Below are positions 13,301 through 24,330 of a stretch of 64,000 nucleotides of DNA, piece by piece. Source of the DNA: Morchella semilibera (lineage: Eukaryota > Ascomycota > Pezizomycetes > Pezizales > Morchellaceae). The stretch lies in contig CM018609.1 of the NCBI GenBank assembly GCA_009192285.1, forward strand, positions 761,282 through 825,281. Reading direction: 5' to 3'. The notes below the pieces were generated by a model. It ran no database searches. It was not told where the DNA came from and saw only the letters and a list, made by a program, of their open reading frames with translations. Position numbers and translations under genes: made by a program. Positions within the stretch are counted from its first letter, which is position 1. Every line of letters starts with the position of its first letter.

Positions 13301-16300
13301 ATGATGGATTGACACATGCAGCGTTTTGATTGGGTTTATCCCGGCCTCTACTATTTCGCGGTCTGCCAAGTCCGGTATGTAAGTAAGTGTGATATGTAAG
13401 CTACTACTACTACCACCACAACTACTGCTACTACTACCGCCATCTCCGGCCAGGTTATTGGCTGAGCGGTGTAGATCATGTCCGCTGATAGTAATTGGTC
13501 TGGGGGGGGGGGACAACGTACGGGCGAAACCCTAACCCACTGCAGGCCGGAGCGAACCTACATACACTCCGTCACTCCTTACGTAGGAATGGATACGCGG
13601 CCGTAGCACGGTAGGGTAGAAGCGGAATACGACGGGCGGCGGCGGCGTAAGCTTTAGGAAATCATTTGTGGAATCTACATGTAGCGCAGATCATGGGTTT
13701 AGTTGTTACGTTGGGCTGGGCTGGCCGGGCGGGCATGGCGTGGGGGGGTGTGGACAGACAGACATAGAGAGTACGAATATAGGGAGTATGTGTCGTGCTG
13801 GTTCTAGTGGTACGGGGTAGGTGGGGGGGGGGGGGGCATCTCATGGGATGTGTATGTCGTGCTTCTTGAGTAACTACAAAGCAAGTATATACATGTATGT
13901 ACACACGCGGTGCTTCTCAAAGATATAAAAAAAACCTAAAAGTGTTTTTGTGCAATGGTTGTACTGCGTGCATGCGTGCCCAAACCCAAGATATCGTTTA
14001 TAATTAATCTCTATGCAGATAGAGAGAGAGAGAGAGGGAGAGGTACATTGATTGCAACCTAGATATCGCTTCCTCTATCTTATCCAATTGATCGCCGTCC
14101 CGATTAGAACTGCATACATTATACATTTGCATACACGATGCAGATACACAAATATACACATCTCTCCTGCCAGCCGCCCCCTTTTATGGTTATTGATAAT
14201 TAAAGGGGAGGAACCTTATTCCCCTAGGGATTACTTGCTTGCTTTCATGCGGGACTTATCTCTCTCTCCCTCTCGTGCTCCATTTCTTTCTTTGAATACA
14301 CATACATATTACTGCATGACTGATATAAGAAGGTAAATCCCGGATCTCCGGAGCACGTAGTAGTCATTGCGCCTCCTCCTCTAGAAGCCCTATCGTGTAG
14401 TACGTAGTAGTACCAATAAAGTCCGTATACCCACCCAGCAAGAAGGCAGGCAGGTAGGCAGGCGCATGTATGTACTCTCGCAATGTACCTTCCGTACATG
14501 CAGCATGTGCCCTAAAACGGCGACAGCAATAAATATGTCTCTACTGAGAAAGGACGACGTTGTCGATAAACACTAGGTTTCAATGATCTACGGGGAACCC
14601 CGGTCACACGATTTGCCCTGCCATCTACCCCCCGCAGGGTGCATATCTGCTATTATTATATATAGATTGTATGCAGTTAGAAAGCAAAAACAAAAAGTAT
14701 CTGCAGGCGAATAGGGGAAGCTCTCTTTAGATGCCTTACCACGAAGGCGACGGAGAAAGGAAGGAAGAAGTTACATACGTCCGTATGTACCTGCTCCTTA
14801 CCGTGGGGAATCCGTAGCATGGTATCCGTTTCGTTTGTATTTTGGGCAAATGGCCAAAGCTAGGCTTGCGCTGGAGACCGTTCAAGATGGCAGCACAGAC
14901 TTCACTTGCCCTCTTTGTTTAAAAAGGGCGGCGGCTCTGCATTCCGACGACATCCGCTCGGTACTTGGGAGGCGGCAGATGGGTACCTACGTTGCTGGTT
15001 GGTTGGTTGGTCGGTCGGTTGGCCAGTTATGGTTACACGTCTCACTCAGCCTTATGTATCGACGACGGTCGTCTGATGATTATTCTCCGTGAGACATGGA
15101 AGCTTGTAGCCGGTTTTGTGGTGATCATGATAGTGGGCCTGAATGTGGATTTCCCTAAGGGTACTCCGACTACGCGAGACATAGCGTTTGTTTACTAAAT
15201 ATCCTGTGCACCTACTGAAACTGGTCATGACCTTTGTACTGCGTATACGACTGCATAGGAGTGAGTAGTTAGGAGTTAACTAGGTATGAACCTTCATACC
15301 CGTTCTGTAATAACTACCTGGATAACCCTGATAAAGTTGGTAGAACATAAACCTTTTCGCTAGTTTCTCCCCCCCCCCCCCCGCTCGTTTGATGATGCGT
15401 TAAGCCTTGTTGTTGTTGTGTTATTATCAGTTGCCGAACCTTTTGCCTTGAATCGATGGGTCGAGATCTTGGTTTCTCATTTGAACAAATATCGGTACCA
15501 AAGGTAAGTAAGCCTTCGGTATGGTTTTACAGATGCGGCGCAGTAGATCCTGGAAGTTTCAGAACAGTACAAAGTCTTCGGGGAATCCATGTTAAGGCAT
15601 CAAGAAAAATAAAATAAAAAAAAAGGCAACAGTAGCCCCATATGATTTAGAATATGTGTTGGCCAGGGGAATTTGACTTCTCACGACTAGTTGCGGGAAG
15701 TGTCAAAAGGAGAGAAAAAAAGCGAATTCAACTGAGACATTTCGTTAGCCGCCATACGTAGCTGACTAGAGAATGTAAGCACCCAACTATTATAAAATAT
15801 TACATAACGTCATTGCCTGTCAATCGCCGTCTGGAATATCACGTTGCCCTGTCACTCTCACGTGGATTCATGTGGGTCAGCCAGTTGTGGGTCTGGACCC
15901 AGAAGAAGGGGCAGCACAGAGGTCCCTCGCCCGCCTGGGGTAACTGAAACATATAGTTTACTAGGGCACTGGTATTTGAAAAGGGTTTTGTTGGATAGCT
16001 GTTCTATGAAAATCGAGGTTGGTCCCTGAATATCGCATTGGACGGTCTAAGCGGGCTAATTTTCCGTTTAACGGATCGTAGATCACGGGACATCCAATCC
16101 TTAGATGTAGGTAGTTGCGTGCCAAGTCCCGAGTGATAAGACATGGAGCTAAGCCACACCCAAGGGTCAATTAAACGTCCAAGTGTTTTATGCAATCTCT
16201 TGCCGCCCACCATGATTCAGTTGGTATGTAGAACACCTACATAGTGGGCCTCGCATACATGTCTAGACAAGTGGTCAAGAACTAGAACGAAAGGTCGAGA

Positions 16301-18161
16301 TCCTGTTGGAGTTGGTACGTAGTTCAGCCCGATGATTGGCCGCCGCGTGGAGATGAGATGAGGTGGGCACGAGCCAGACCGCACACCTGGCCAATCCGGA
16401 CACGCTCTAGATGCAAGATCAAAACTGCACATTGCCAACATAATATGTCTATCTCTGCGAGTCATTCTGAAAAAATCAACCATTGTCATCCTATGCACGC
16501 ACACATTAGTTGGCCTGTGCTTCATCAAGCGAGAATTATACTGAAATCACGTTATAATCATACGTATACATACTTTCACAATTTCTTTTGACTGATTGAT
16601 CATCTTTGTCTAGACTGCAAGACATGGTAGCGTACACATCCTGAAACGCTATTGCGATTTCAATTCTCAGTGGTCCTGGTTCCTGAAAGCCGAAATACGA
16701 TTAAATCAGGTTCGAAAGAGGGGAACGTTGATGTATCAAAGACAAGGAGAGTCCAGGTCACCGTATCTCAGCCATAGGACCCTTGACCCGTGTCACCTAG
16801 ACTCGCACCACGCTAGATGATGTAGGTTAGCCTATTGGTAGATGTTTCACAGCCGCCTACCGCTGAACTGAAACTTTGAACCTGACAGACGTCAAGTGTT
16901 AGAACGAGAGATCTTATCAGATTGCACCATAATTGATACCGATTATATACGCCTATCTAAAACCACCAAAAAACTAAACAAGCTATAGTGTATCAAAAGA
17001 GTTAGGCAGGCTTCTACAGATGTCTGATATATATCTCGATCTCCCAACGTACTGTATGTGCATTAAGTTATTCTCAATACTCTAGCCGTATTTTTGCGTG
17101 CTATGCGCCGGCGTTAAATCCAGCACGTATACGCTACATGATGTAGGTATCATAAATACTCGGAAATGGGGGCAAAAATATAACCGTGGGGCTACGGTAT
17201 TCAGTCAAGGATACCGGTTTAAACTAGCATCGTAAGCTAAGTAGAATACCCTTCGATACCGCATCAATACCGTATTCTTACAGAATCACTAGCGTAATGA
17301 CCGGAATACGATTGTGAATTTCTGCCCATTTCCGGTACTGTAGTTGCGTACATACATGTAGGTTTGATTTTCTTAATGGAAAACACCTCTTTCATGAGTA
17401 AACAATGTACATACAGTCCTAGATACAAGCTCAACCAATTCCTCTCCGCCCCCACCCCCCAAGCCACTCGAAGCCCATCCATAGATCTACAGCATCACAA
17501 AGTGCGAAATTTAGTCATGGTAAATCACTCGACAGCACTCAACCCACCAGAGCCAATTGATTGGTTGATTGATTCATTCATCAAATGCGATGTAGACACT
17601 ATTCTGCATAGAATTAAACTACATACTTTAAGAATCCCCACCAGGGTTGCTTCGATGGCACGTTGACTAATTTATGAATGATCAATCTAGACTACATCGC
17701 GCATCTTCTATCACTCGGGTCCCGAGAGAAAGGCTGTTTGGTCCGGGTAATTGTATATTATAAAAACGCTCGAGAATTACCGTTTATAGAGGTCTTATCT
17801 TGTTGTTCAGAGATTTAGTACTTGCAACATGTGGATATTTCGTGATGAAACCATCTTCTCTAAGTTGTGGCGAAATAATAAAGTCAAAATTATCTATAGT
17901 GCTTAATTGCACCACTTTAGTATCATGTGGAACTATGACCCTTGCAGGTCAATAAATATCTTACTCTCACATTATCGCAATGAAATGATTCCTCTATATA
18001 TATGTCGAGGGCTACTCAATACAAACATGCCCTAGTTCTTTTACTGAATTGTGTCTAGATACAGGGCCAAGTACATGCAAGTACATGTATTCCAATTAAT
18101 GGCAACTACATGCATGTCAACGATAGTCTATGTAGACCCGTAGCTCCTCTATGTCCGAACG
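7325..18161. other. 10.8-kb gene-free, microsatellite-rich interval
   Basis: I see no convincing coding gene in this interval. It holds G/C homopolymers (G11 8050-8060, G12 8309-8320, G11 9028-9038, C10 9099-9108, C14 9752-9765, C10 9898-9907, C13 12889-12901, G11 13502-13512, G14 13823-13836, C14 15369-15382). It also has trinucleotide ACT/ATT runs (8398-8460), CTAC/CTAG tetranucleotides (about 8680-8715), TTTGCC repeats (about 9520-9545), AAGAC repeats (9950-9975), CATCC runs (12140-12180), CGAAA repeats (13142-13162) and eight TACATGTA palindromes. The 7325-7700 part is probably the 3' UTR of the CRIB-motif gene. From about 15.4 kb the composition changes: homopolymer tracts stop and the DNA becomes ordinary AT-rich intergenic sequence. 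Confidence 0.6.
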
Positions 18162-19928
18162 TTAATTTACCATTTCGCCCCCCAATCTATCTACTACAAC
18201 AACGTACACACATAAACAAGCAGATTGATTGCCCGTGTGCTGACAAAGAAGTCTCCCGCCCAAGACCTGCGCCTCACAAAGCACATTCTGAACCTTCATA
18301 CCTACCAGACTGGCAACCAGCACTGCGATCGTGTCAGGCGGCGCCACAGCGCTCAGCAAGAACTCCCTCATTGCCCTCTCGCCCTCATCGTCATCCATCA
18401 CGCCCCCGACACTACCAAGCATACGATACCCGCCTCTTGCCCGCTCTAACTCTCTCCACACGCCCTTCGGAAGGACTCCGTTCCTGACCCTCCAGTAGGT
18501 CTCGCTGAACGCAAAGCCGCCAAATAACCCCATTGCAGCAACAATACAGAGGACTATCAACGGCCCATAGAGGGTCTTTGACTCGTCTGAGTTCATTGAA
18601 ATGCTCTCAGCGGCCTGTAGGGCCAGGATAACCGCCTGGAGAATACATAGAAGATACGAACTTGGCGGGCGGAAGAAGGAGATGCTGGAGCGGCCGATAA
18701 AGATGAAGAACTGGTAGGTAGTAACATAGACTGGGTAGAAATCACGTTTGTGGCGGAAGACCGCATTGAGGATATCATGGCCCGTGGGGAACGGAAGATT
18801 GAATAAGAGGGTTGGAAGGACACCTTGGACAGCGGTGTTCTCGATTAACATCACAGCTGCCAGGGGTGCCATGTACCGCCAGAATAGAGGGCGGGCGATC
18901 CGGAGCTTGGAGATCATTGGGAGAGACGAAATGCTCTCCTCATCTGCTATACTTCCCCGTCTATCGCCATTGACTTGGACCCTTTTTGCGGAGTCGCAGC
19001 TAGGATTAGGTAGGAGAAGGGCATAGGTGAGAAGTATGACTACTGGGAAAAATCCAATCACAGAGATGGTTCCGCTAGGTGAAAAATGGAGCGTGGATGT
19101 GCTAAAGGTGTATATGAACGAGCCAACCAATGCGGCACATCCACTACCCGTGGTGTATCCGCCGAATGCAGTATTCGGGTAATGGGAGCAAAGCTGTAAG
19201 AAAGACCTGTTCATCCGAAAGACTTAGCGAGGAGTTGTGAGGAATAATAAGAGAAGATCAACGACATATCACCCAGATTGCTGCTCAGACTAGCCATAGC
19301 TATCCCCAGCAGACTCACGCCTGTATAGTCCACCCAAGCCAACAGCTGCAGTCCAAAGAAGCTGCTAAGAACACAAATCGTGAGCCTGAGTGGGTAATTG
19401 ACATGAACTGTTAACGAGTCCGCTGATGAATATAAACTCCCTCCGCTTCCTGTAGTACTGACACCAGAAGAATAAGATTTATCTGGATCTTCTACTCCAT
19501 ATCCTCTGCGGGAAAGAAGAGTAATAGGACTGCAGAGCTCTGGGAAGCGAACAAAAGGGACGATGATGCGAACGAGCACAGAGGGCAGCGTGTACGCGAA
19601 GAGAATCGATCCTATGGGCGCGCGGTCTCGCACTAGGCTGATAGGCTTGTTAGAACGAGATATCCAATCCTTCCTGCCTTTCTATGTTCTTATTCTTACT
19701 CGTTTGCTGCAGTAATAACAACACTATTATTCTGGTTAGAATTTTATCTATTTAACTTGAGGAAACTGTGAGTACATGCCTGAACTGCATAGCGATCAAG
19801 GTTCCGAACAACAGAAACGAGAGAAATAGCCGTGTGCTCGGCGTAAATACAACACTGGCATGGCTATTGGAACTACTCTCTAGATCTAGTGTGGAGATGC
19901 TATCTTCGCTATTCCTTTGAGTCTCCAT
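18162..19928 (-). CDS. btn1: Battenin (CLN3/Btn1 family) vacuolar membrane protein
   Basis: Read 5' to 3' on the minus strand, proposed exons are 19928-19776, 19731-19700, 19637-19263 and 19206-18162, giving about 534 aa. Joining them restores the family landmarks in order: NN-VVITAANDLV after the first membrane segment, LPSVLVRIIVPF, the SSNLGDMS motif followed by FLQLCSHYP, GGYTTGSGCAALVG (the family SSGTGxAGLxG motif), YMAPLAAVMLIENTAVQGV, QFFIFIGRSSISFFR, and a C-terminal LVASLVGMKVQNVLCEAQV. CLN3/Btn1 proteins are multi-pass lysosomal or vacuolar membrane proteins linked to pH and basic amino-acid homeostasis. The protein is longer than yeast Btn1 because of a Ser/Gly-rich loop (about residues 105-130) and a C-terminal tail. 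The first intron donor (GTACTC) is weak and leaves six extra residues. It reads as intact. It lies 2.5 kb from the aldo-keto reductase gene; cluster membership is unproven. Confidence 0.85.
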
Positions 19929-22461
19929 GGCTATGTATACGGCTGCATAGAGCTCTGGGTTCCTGGTTGGGATAGATATAATGAGGATGTTGACGTGGGT
20001 TGTAGTCAACTCTGACGGACCTCTTCCCCTCAGAAACAGCAGCGATAACAGAGCTATCACGCGGTTACATTAGCTTTACTTGTGTACTAGTCCAATCGGA
20101 GGTAAAAATGATTCATACCCAAGCCCTTCAGATTGGGGGAATTAAGGTTCTCGTGGGGTCTTGCAGCATGTGGCTTTCCGCTGGATGGATGAACTTGTAG
20201 AGGGGACAGGTGAACTGCTTTCGATGTTACCACGGTTAAGGTTAGTATCTTTAAACCAAAACCAATCAACTTACAAGTACATGTATAGAAAAGGGTGCGT
20301 AATGGGCCTAGCTAAGGTCCGGCTACGCATTTAGCAAGCCTGGGCTTGGCGTTCACAAGCTCTCAGTTTTTTAACCCCACGTACACATTTCTCTCTAGTT
20401 CAAGTAGGCCATAATATGTACTGAGAATGCCAAAGGCTAAATCCTTCAAATACCCCTGTTATTGTATCCCTGTGATGCTAGACAAGAATGTATATTTAAA
20501 TTCATCCCGCCCGACATGCCACTCGAAAGTGAAACTCAAATACCTGGATAAGCCCTAACTTTCAATAGCGAAGTCCCCTAAAAGACCCATAGCGCTTGCC
20601 GAGCCCAATATCTTCATGCTACATGATGTATTCTAGGAAAATCACCAACCAATCAACCCCGGTAAAGATCTTCAAACGAGTGATGACCTGTGAGGAGTAG
20701 ATTTGTCAGCAGAAAGACAATTAAGGAAGCGCCAATCTTTGGCCAACTCGAGTTAGGTTAGTCGCAAGAACGGACTCCGCATAAACCTGCATGTAATTTA
20801 ATGGGTACATGTAGCTAATGGTAACTGAAAGCACGGGGTCTAGGCCCGCTGCAGTCGATAGAGCGTGCTAATCAATTGGCAATCGTAGATTTTGACAATT
20901 GGTATTTTGGGATTTGGCAGTCGAGGGAGGCAAAACTACATGTAATTAACACAATTCAGCTCGAGCTAGGAGGGTTTGCGAGTGTCGCTTTAGCAGTGGC
21001 GAGGTGTCAATTGTTAAAAATATTAACAACTGTCAAATACGCTTTAATCATCTAATCCGCGTGCGTTAGGAATACTGTTCTTCCGCGGAGACATCACTTG
21101 CCTCTCAGGAAATGTCTTGTCTAGAACATGTACCGACCGGGTTGTGGGAAAGGTGACCGCTGTACTCAGCAACTACATGTACCTCATGCTAGCTTGTACC
21201 GGGTAAATAAAAGTTGAAGGATACATAGAACATCACTCGAGTTTATGCCGCTTATCAGGACGATTCTCAACTCGAAGTCTAACCCGATAAGATAAAGAAA
21301 TTGTGCCCTCTCCTCCAAAAGGCTTACATACATGTATCTCTGCTAAGGTTATTCAGTTCCATCACGTCAATTACTACATGTAGTTGTGGTTTATTCCGGC
21401 CAAGGGGATGTGAAAACTTCTTGTTAAGGCCTGCTTTGGGATTGGTCCTTGGGCGTGGAGGAAGGAAAGACCTTCTCTTTCGTCTTATTTATAAACTAGC
21501 ATGATAGGAAACTTCAATTCACCTAAAAGCTTCCTCCGGGGGAATGAATATCTAGATCAAGGTATCTCGGAGGCCAATTTGCCCCACGGGAGGACTCAAT
21601 TGGGACGCATCGGGATGAATTCTCTCCTCCGCTGTTTTCACGGGTTTGCCACAGGATCTCGGCGCCTCAGGAGGTGCTCTTAGCCACGGAGAGCACTCAG
21701 CTTAACTGCGGCCTAAAAAGCAGTCTTGTTTGTATTAGACTGCCGAATCGAGGCTGAATCAGGGCGTATCAATGTAAGTCATTGGGTCTAAGGAAAAAAT
21801 TGATAGTATTTGGGGTGTTGTAGAGCACGCTAGGCTGGAGGCCAAAATCAACCACCTGTTATCAACATGTTGTAGTATAAAACGAGCCCTTATGGCCGAG
21901 GCCCGAAAACTAGCATTCATTCATCCTCAACACCGAGGAAAGACAAATCGGAACACGCCGATCCAAAACGTAGAAGCCGGATGTGTGTTTCTATTTCATA
22001 TTTTCTTTCTTCTCATTTTTTTTTTCGTTTATCTTCGATATCTAGTCTAACTTTACAGGCATTCTGTTTTCTAGGTAGGGTATATATAATAGAGTAAATA
22101 AGAGAAATGAAAGCAAAGTTTTTACCCCAACGGCTAGTCCTACCGGTTTAGACTTACCACTCTGGCATGTTGTTCATTCGGATACGTTTCGATGTCGAGG
22201 CGGACGGGTTGCGTCTTATTGGCCTACTGCACTGCGGGGAGCATGAATACTGGGCGTGTTTATTGCACTGCGTTGTTTACCTAGTTCATCTGGAACGTTG
22301 GAAAACGTAAAGCAACAGAACTAAATTCATGAATTGCCAAATGTGCCACTCCTTAAACGAGAGCCTCCACGCCACCCTCTTTTCTATCGTTCAACCACAG
22401 TTCCCACAAATCTCGCCCACATGGCCCTCCTCGACTAGAAAACAAAAGCACTGGCTAGTAC
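19929..22461. other. Intergenic region between btn1 and the reductase gene
   Basis: No gene is supportable; the longest open frames are about 65 codons. The interval contains the btn1 promoter side and the 3' flank of the aldo-keto reductase. It has six TACATGTA palindromes at 20278, 20806, 20937, 21174, 21329 and 21375, the densest local group in the window. Homopolymer G/C tracts are absent. Confidence 0.6.
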
Positions 22462-23480
22462 TTACGGACAATTCGCAAGGTACGGGCAAATAGCTCCTTC
22501 TTCATCAGGCAAGACTTTATCATCGAGTTGCTTCATCTCCTCCTCCGTAAGTTCGAAACCATACACATCAGCATTGCCTCTGATTCTGTCTGGGTTATCA
22601 CTCTTTGGCAGTGGCACAAATCCCTTTTGGAGAGACCACCGTATAAGCACTTGTGTAACTGAGACGCCGTGTGCCTTGGCAATTGATTGAAGGGTTGCAT
22701 CATCATTCTTCTGGGCTCGAACTAGGGGTGCATAGGCCTGCATACTTCGTTAGAACACCTCTGAGGGGTCACAGAGAGGCTAGAGACAAACCTCAATGAC
22801 AATGCCGTTATCCTTACAATAATTGACAACTTCACGCTGTTGACACCATGGATGCAGCTACAAAAGAGTGGGTTTTAGTTTTGATGAGTTGGGGTGGGTT
22901 AGGAGTGGAATGTACAAACCTCAACCTGATTCACTGCTGGGACAGTCGATGAGTACTCTCTAAGCTGCTCTAGGTGCTTCACCCCACTATTCTTAAAATC
23001 AGTTTCTAGTTTTCTTATTTATAAAAACAAGGGGGAAACATACAAATTACTCACACCGATATCCTTCGCCCCTCCCTCCTTTTTCAACTGCTCCAACGCA
23101 GTCCAGAGCTCTTTTCTTCCCTCCTTTCCACTGGAAGGGGTATGAATCAAAAATAGATCCACATACCCGAGCCCAATTCTTTCCACACTTTCCCTTAATG
23201 CCTGCAGCGATTTCTCAACGCTTCCAACGGGTTGCAAGATCTTCGTCGTAACATAGACGCTTTCACGTGGTAGGCCGCTCTCGAGGACTGCCTCACCTAC
23301 TTGAGCTTCGTTTTCGTAGTATTGAGCTGTGTCGATATGACGGTATCCAAGTTTGAGAGCAGTTAGGCAAGAAGCCTTGCATAACGACCCCTCAGAACGG
23401 TACACCCCAAAGCCAATGTGAGGGATTTTGTTAGATGAGCCGGGGAGAGGGAGAACATCTTTGATTGATAATTTGCCCAT
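22462..23480 (-). CDS. Aldo-keto reductase (AKR superfamily)
   Basis: Four exons on the minus strand, 23480-23055, 22991-22920, 22857-22792 and 22737-22462, give 279 aa. NADPH-dependent aldo-keto reductases of this size reduce aldehydes and ketones to alcohols in the cytosol. The classical tetrad and motifs are visible: IPHIGFGVYRS near the start, GYRHIDTAQYYENE (Asp and Tyr), YVTTKI (Lys), YVDLFLIHTP (His), then VPAVNQVELHPWCQQ, YCKDNGIVIEAYAPL and the cofactor-binding VPLPKSDNPDRIRGN. Exon 1 to 2 splicing loses the usual Val-Ser of IGVSN, so the 5' site of intron 1 may be slightly different. The gene is divergent from the NRPS-like gene with an 850-bp shared promoter, suggesting co-regulation. 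In the cluster context it is a candidate for reducing the aldehyde released by that enzyme to an alcohol (inference). Confidence 0.9.
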
Positions 23481-24330
23481 ATTGAACGAGATTTAAAGGA
23501 TGGGATGGAAAGGCTGTGTGAGTGTATGGACTATGTAGGAACTTAGAGAAAGCTCAAGATGGGAGGGGATTCGGGCCCCTTAAACATATAGCGGGGTTAA
23601 ACGGTTAAACGGCTATTGTGACGTAATCCGAATAATTCTCAGTAGCAAGTCTCTGTCACTTGCAGGAGTCTCTCTGTTGATAACCGCCAAAACAGGCTAG
23701 ACTATACCAAACAACTTCGGCTAAGTAAACCAGGTACTTAACTTTCCACTCTCAACCCATGAAAGATACCCTACATATGGATATAGTCCGAGTATAAAGG
23801 GGTACTTGGGCGTTTGAAATAACTATTTAATACCCCCGAGATTCTGGTTCAGTAATAGTTCTCGCTCAGGTCAAGCAATTACAAAGGGGTGGCTTCTTAG
23901 AAGGATCTGAATTTGGGAGATAAGAACTCCTGGCCCCCCGTTGATAAGTGTATTATTGGATGACTTCCCGTGGGAATTTAGATTCCAGAATCTGAATCTG
24001 AACTGAGGGGTCGGTTCAGATTTCTAGACCTCGGGAACCTGGAAACCAGTAATATGATTGGTTGTTCGTGGGCCTTTGCCACACTGGCTAGGGAATCTAG
24101 GTTCTAACTTTTCTACGGGAAGTCGTCCATTGTATCTTTTAAATTGCGCTATATATTACGTCGTTAGCCTTCTAATTTCTCATCGGTAGAGTTCTTCGCT
24201 CGTGACGTTTACTGATTTAGAACGGGCGCTATATATATGTCGATTGTGTGGGGGGGAGGGGTTGAAATTTGGATTCTTCTTGCCTCAATTGGACCCAACT
24301 CTTGCAGAAGCTACTGTAGTGATACTCGTT
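23481..24330. promoter_or_regulatory. Bidirectional promoter, AKR / NRPS-like
   Basis: This 850-bp interval separates the divergent starts of the aldo-keto reductase (ATG at 23480, minus) and the A-T-R reductase (ATG at 24331, plus), so both promoters must lie in it unless upstream exons exist. It carries a short inverted-repeat element at about 23956-24130, described separately. I see no recognisable transcription-factor site that I would defend. An alternative in-frame ATG for the plus gene lies at 24202, but the frame ahead of 24331 does not resemble the family. Confidence 0.5.
23956..24130. mobile_element. MITE-like inverted-repeat element
   Basis: TTGGATGACTTCCCGTGG at the left end faces the reverse complement of the right end (ATGGACGACTTCCCGTAG), an imperfect terminal inverted repeat of about 18 bp. 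Inside, AATCTGAAC and its complement GTTCAGATT form a second, nested stem near 23990-24025. The whole is about 175 bp, without coding capacity, which fits a miniature inverted-repeat transposable element. No clear target-site duplication was found. It sits between two divergent cluster genes. Confidence 0.5.

Noticed and set aside
14835-15198. Plus-strand frames with a CPLC pair resembling a zinc-binding stub
   Set aside because: A single Cys pair in a short frame of repetitive Val/Gly sequence is not enough for a gene.
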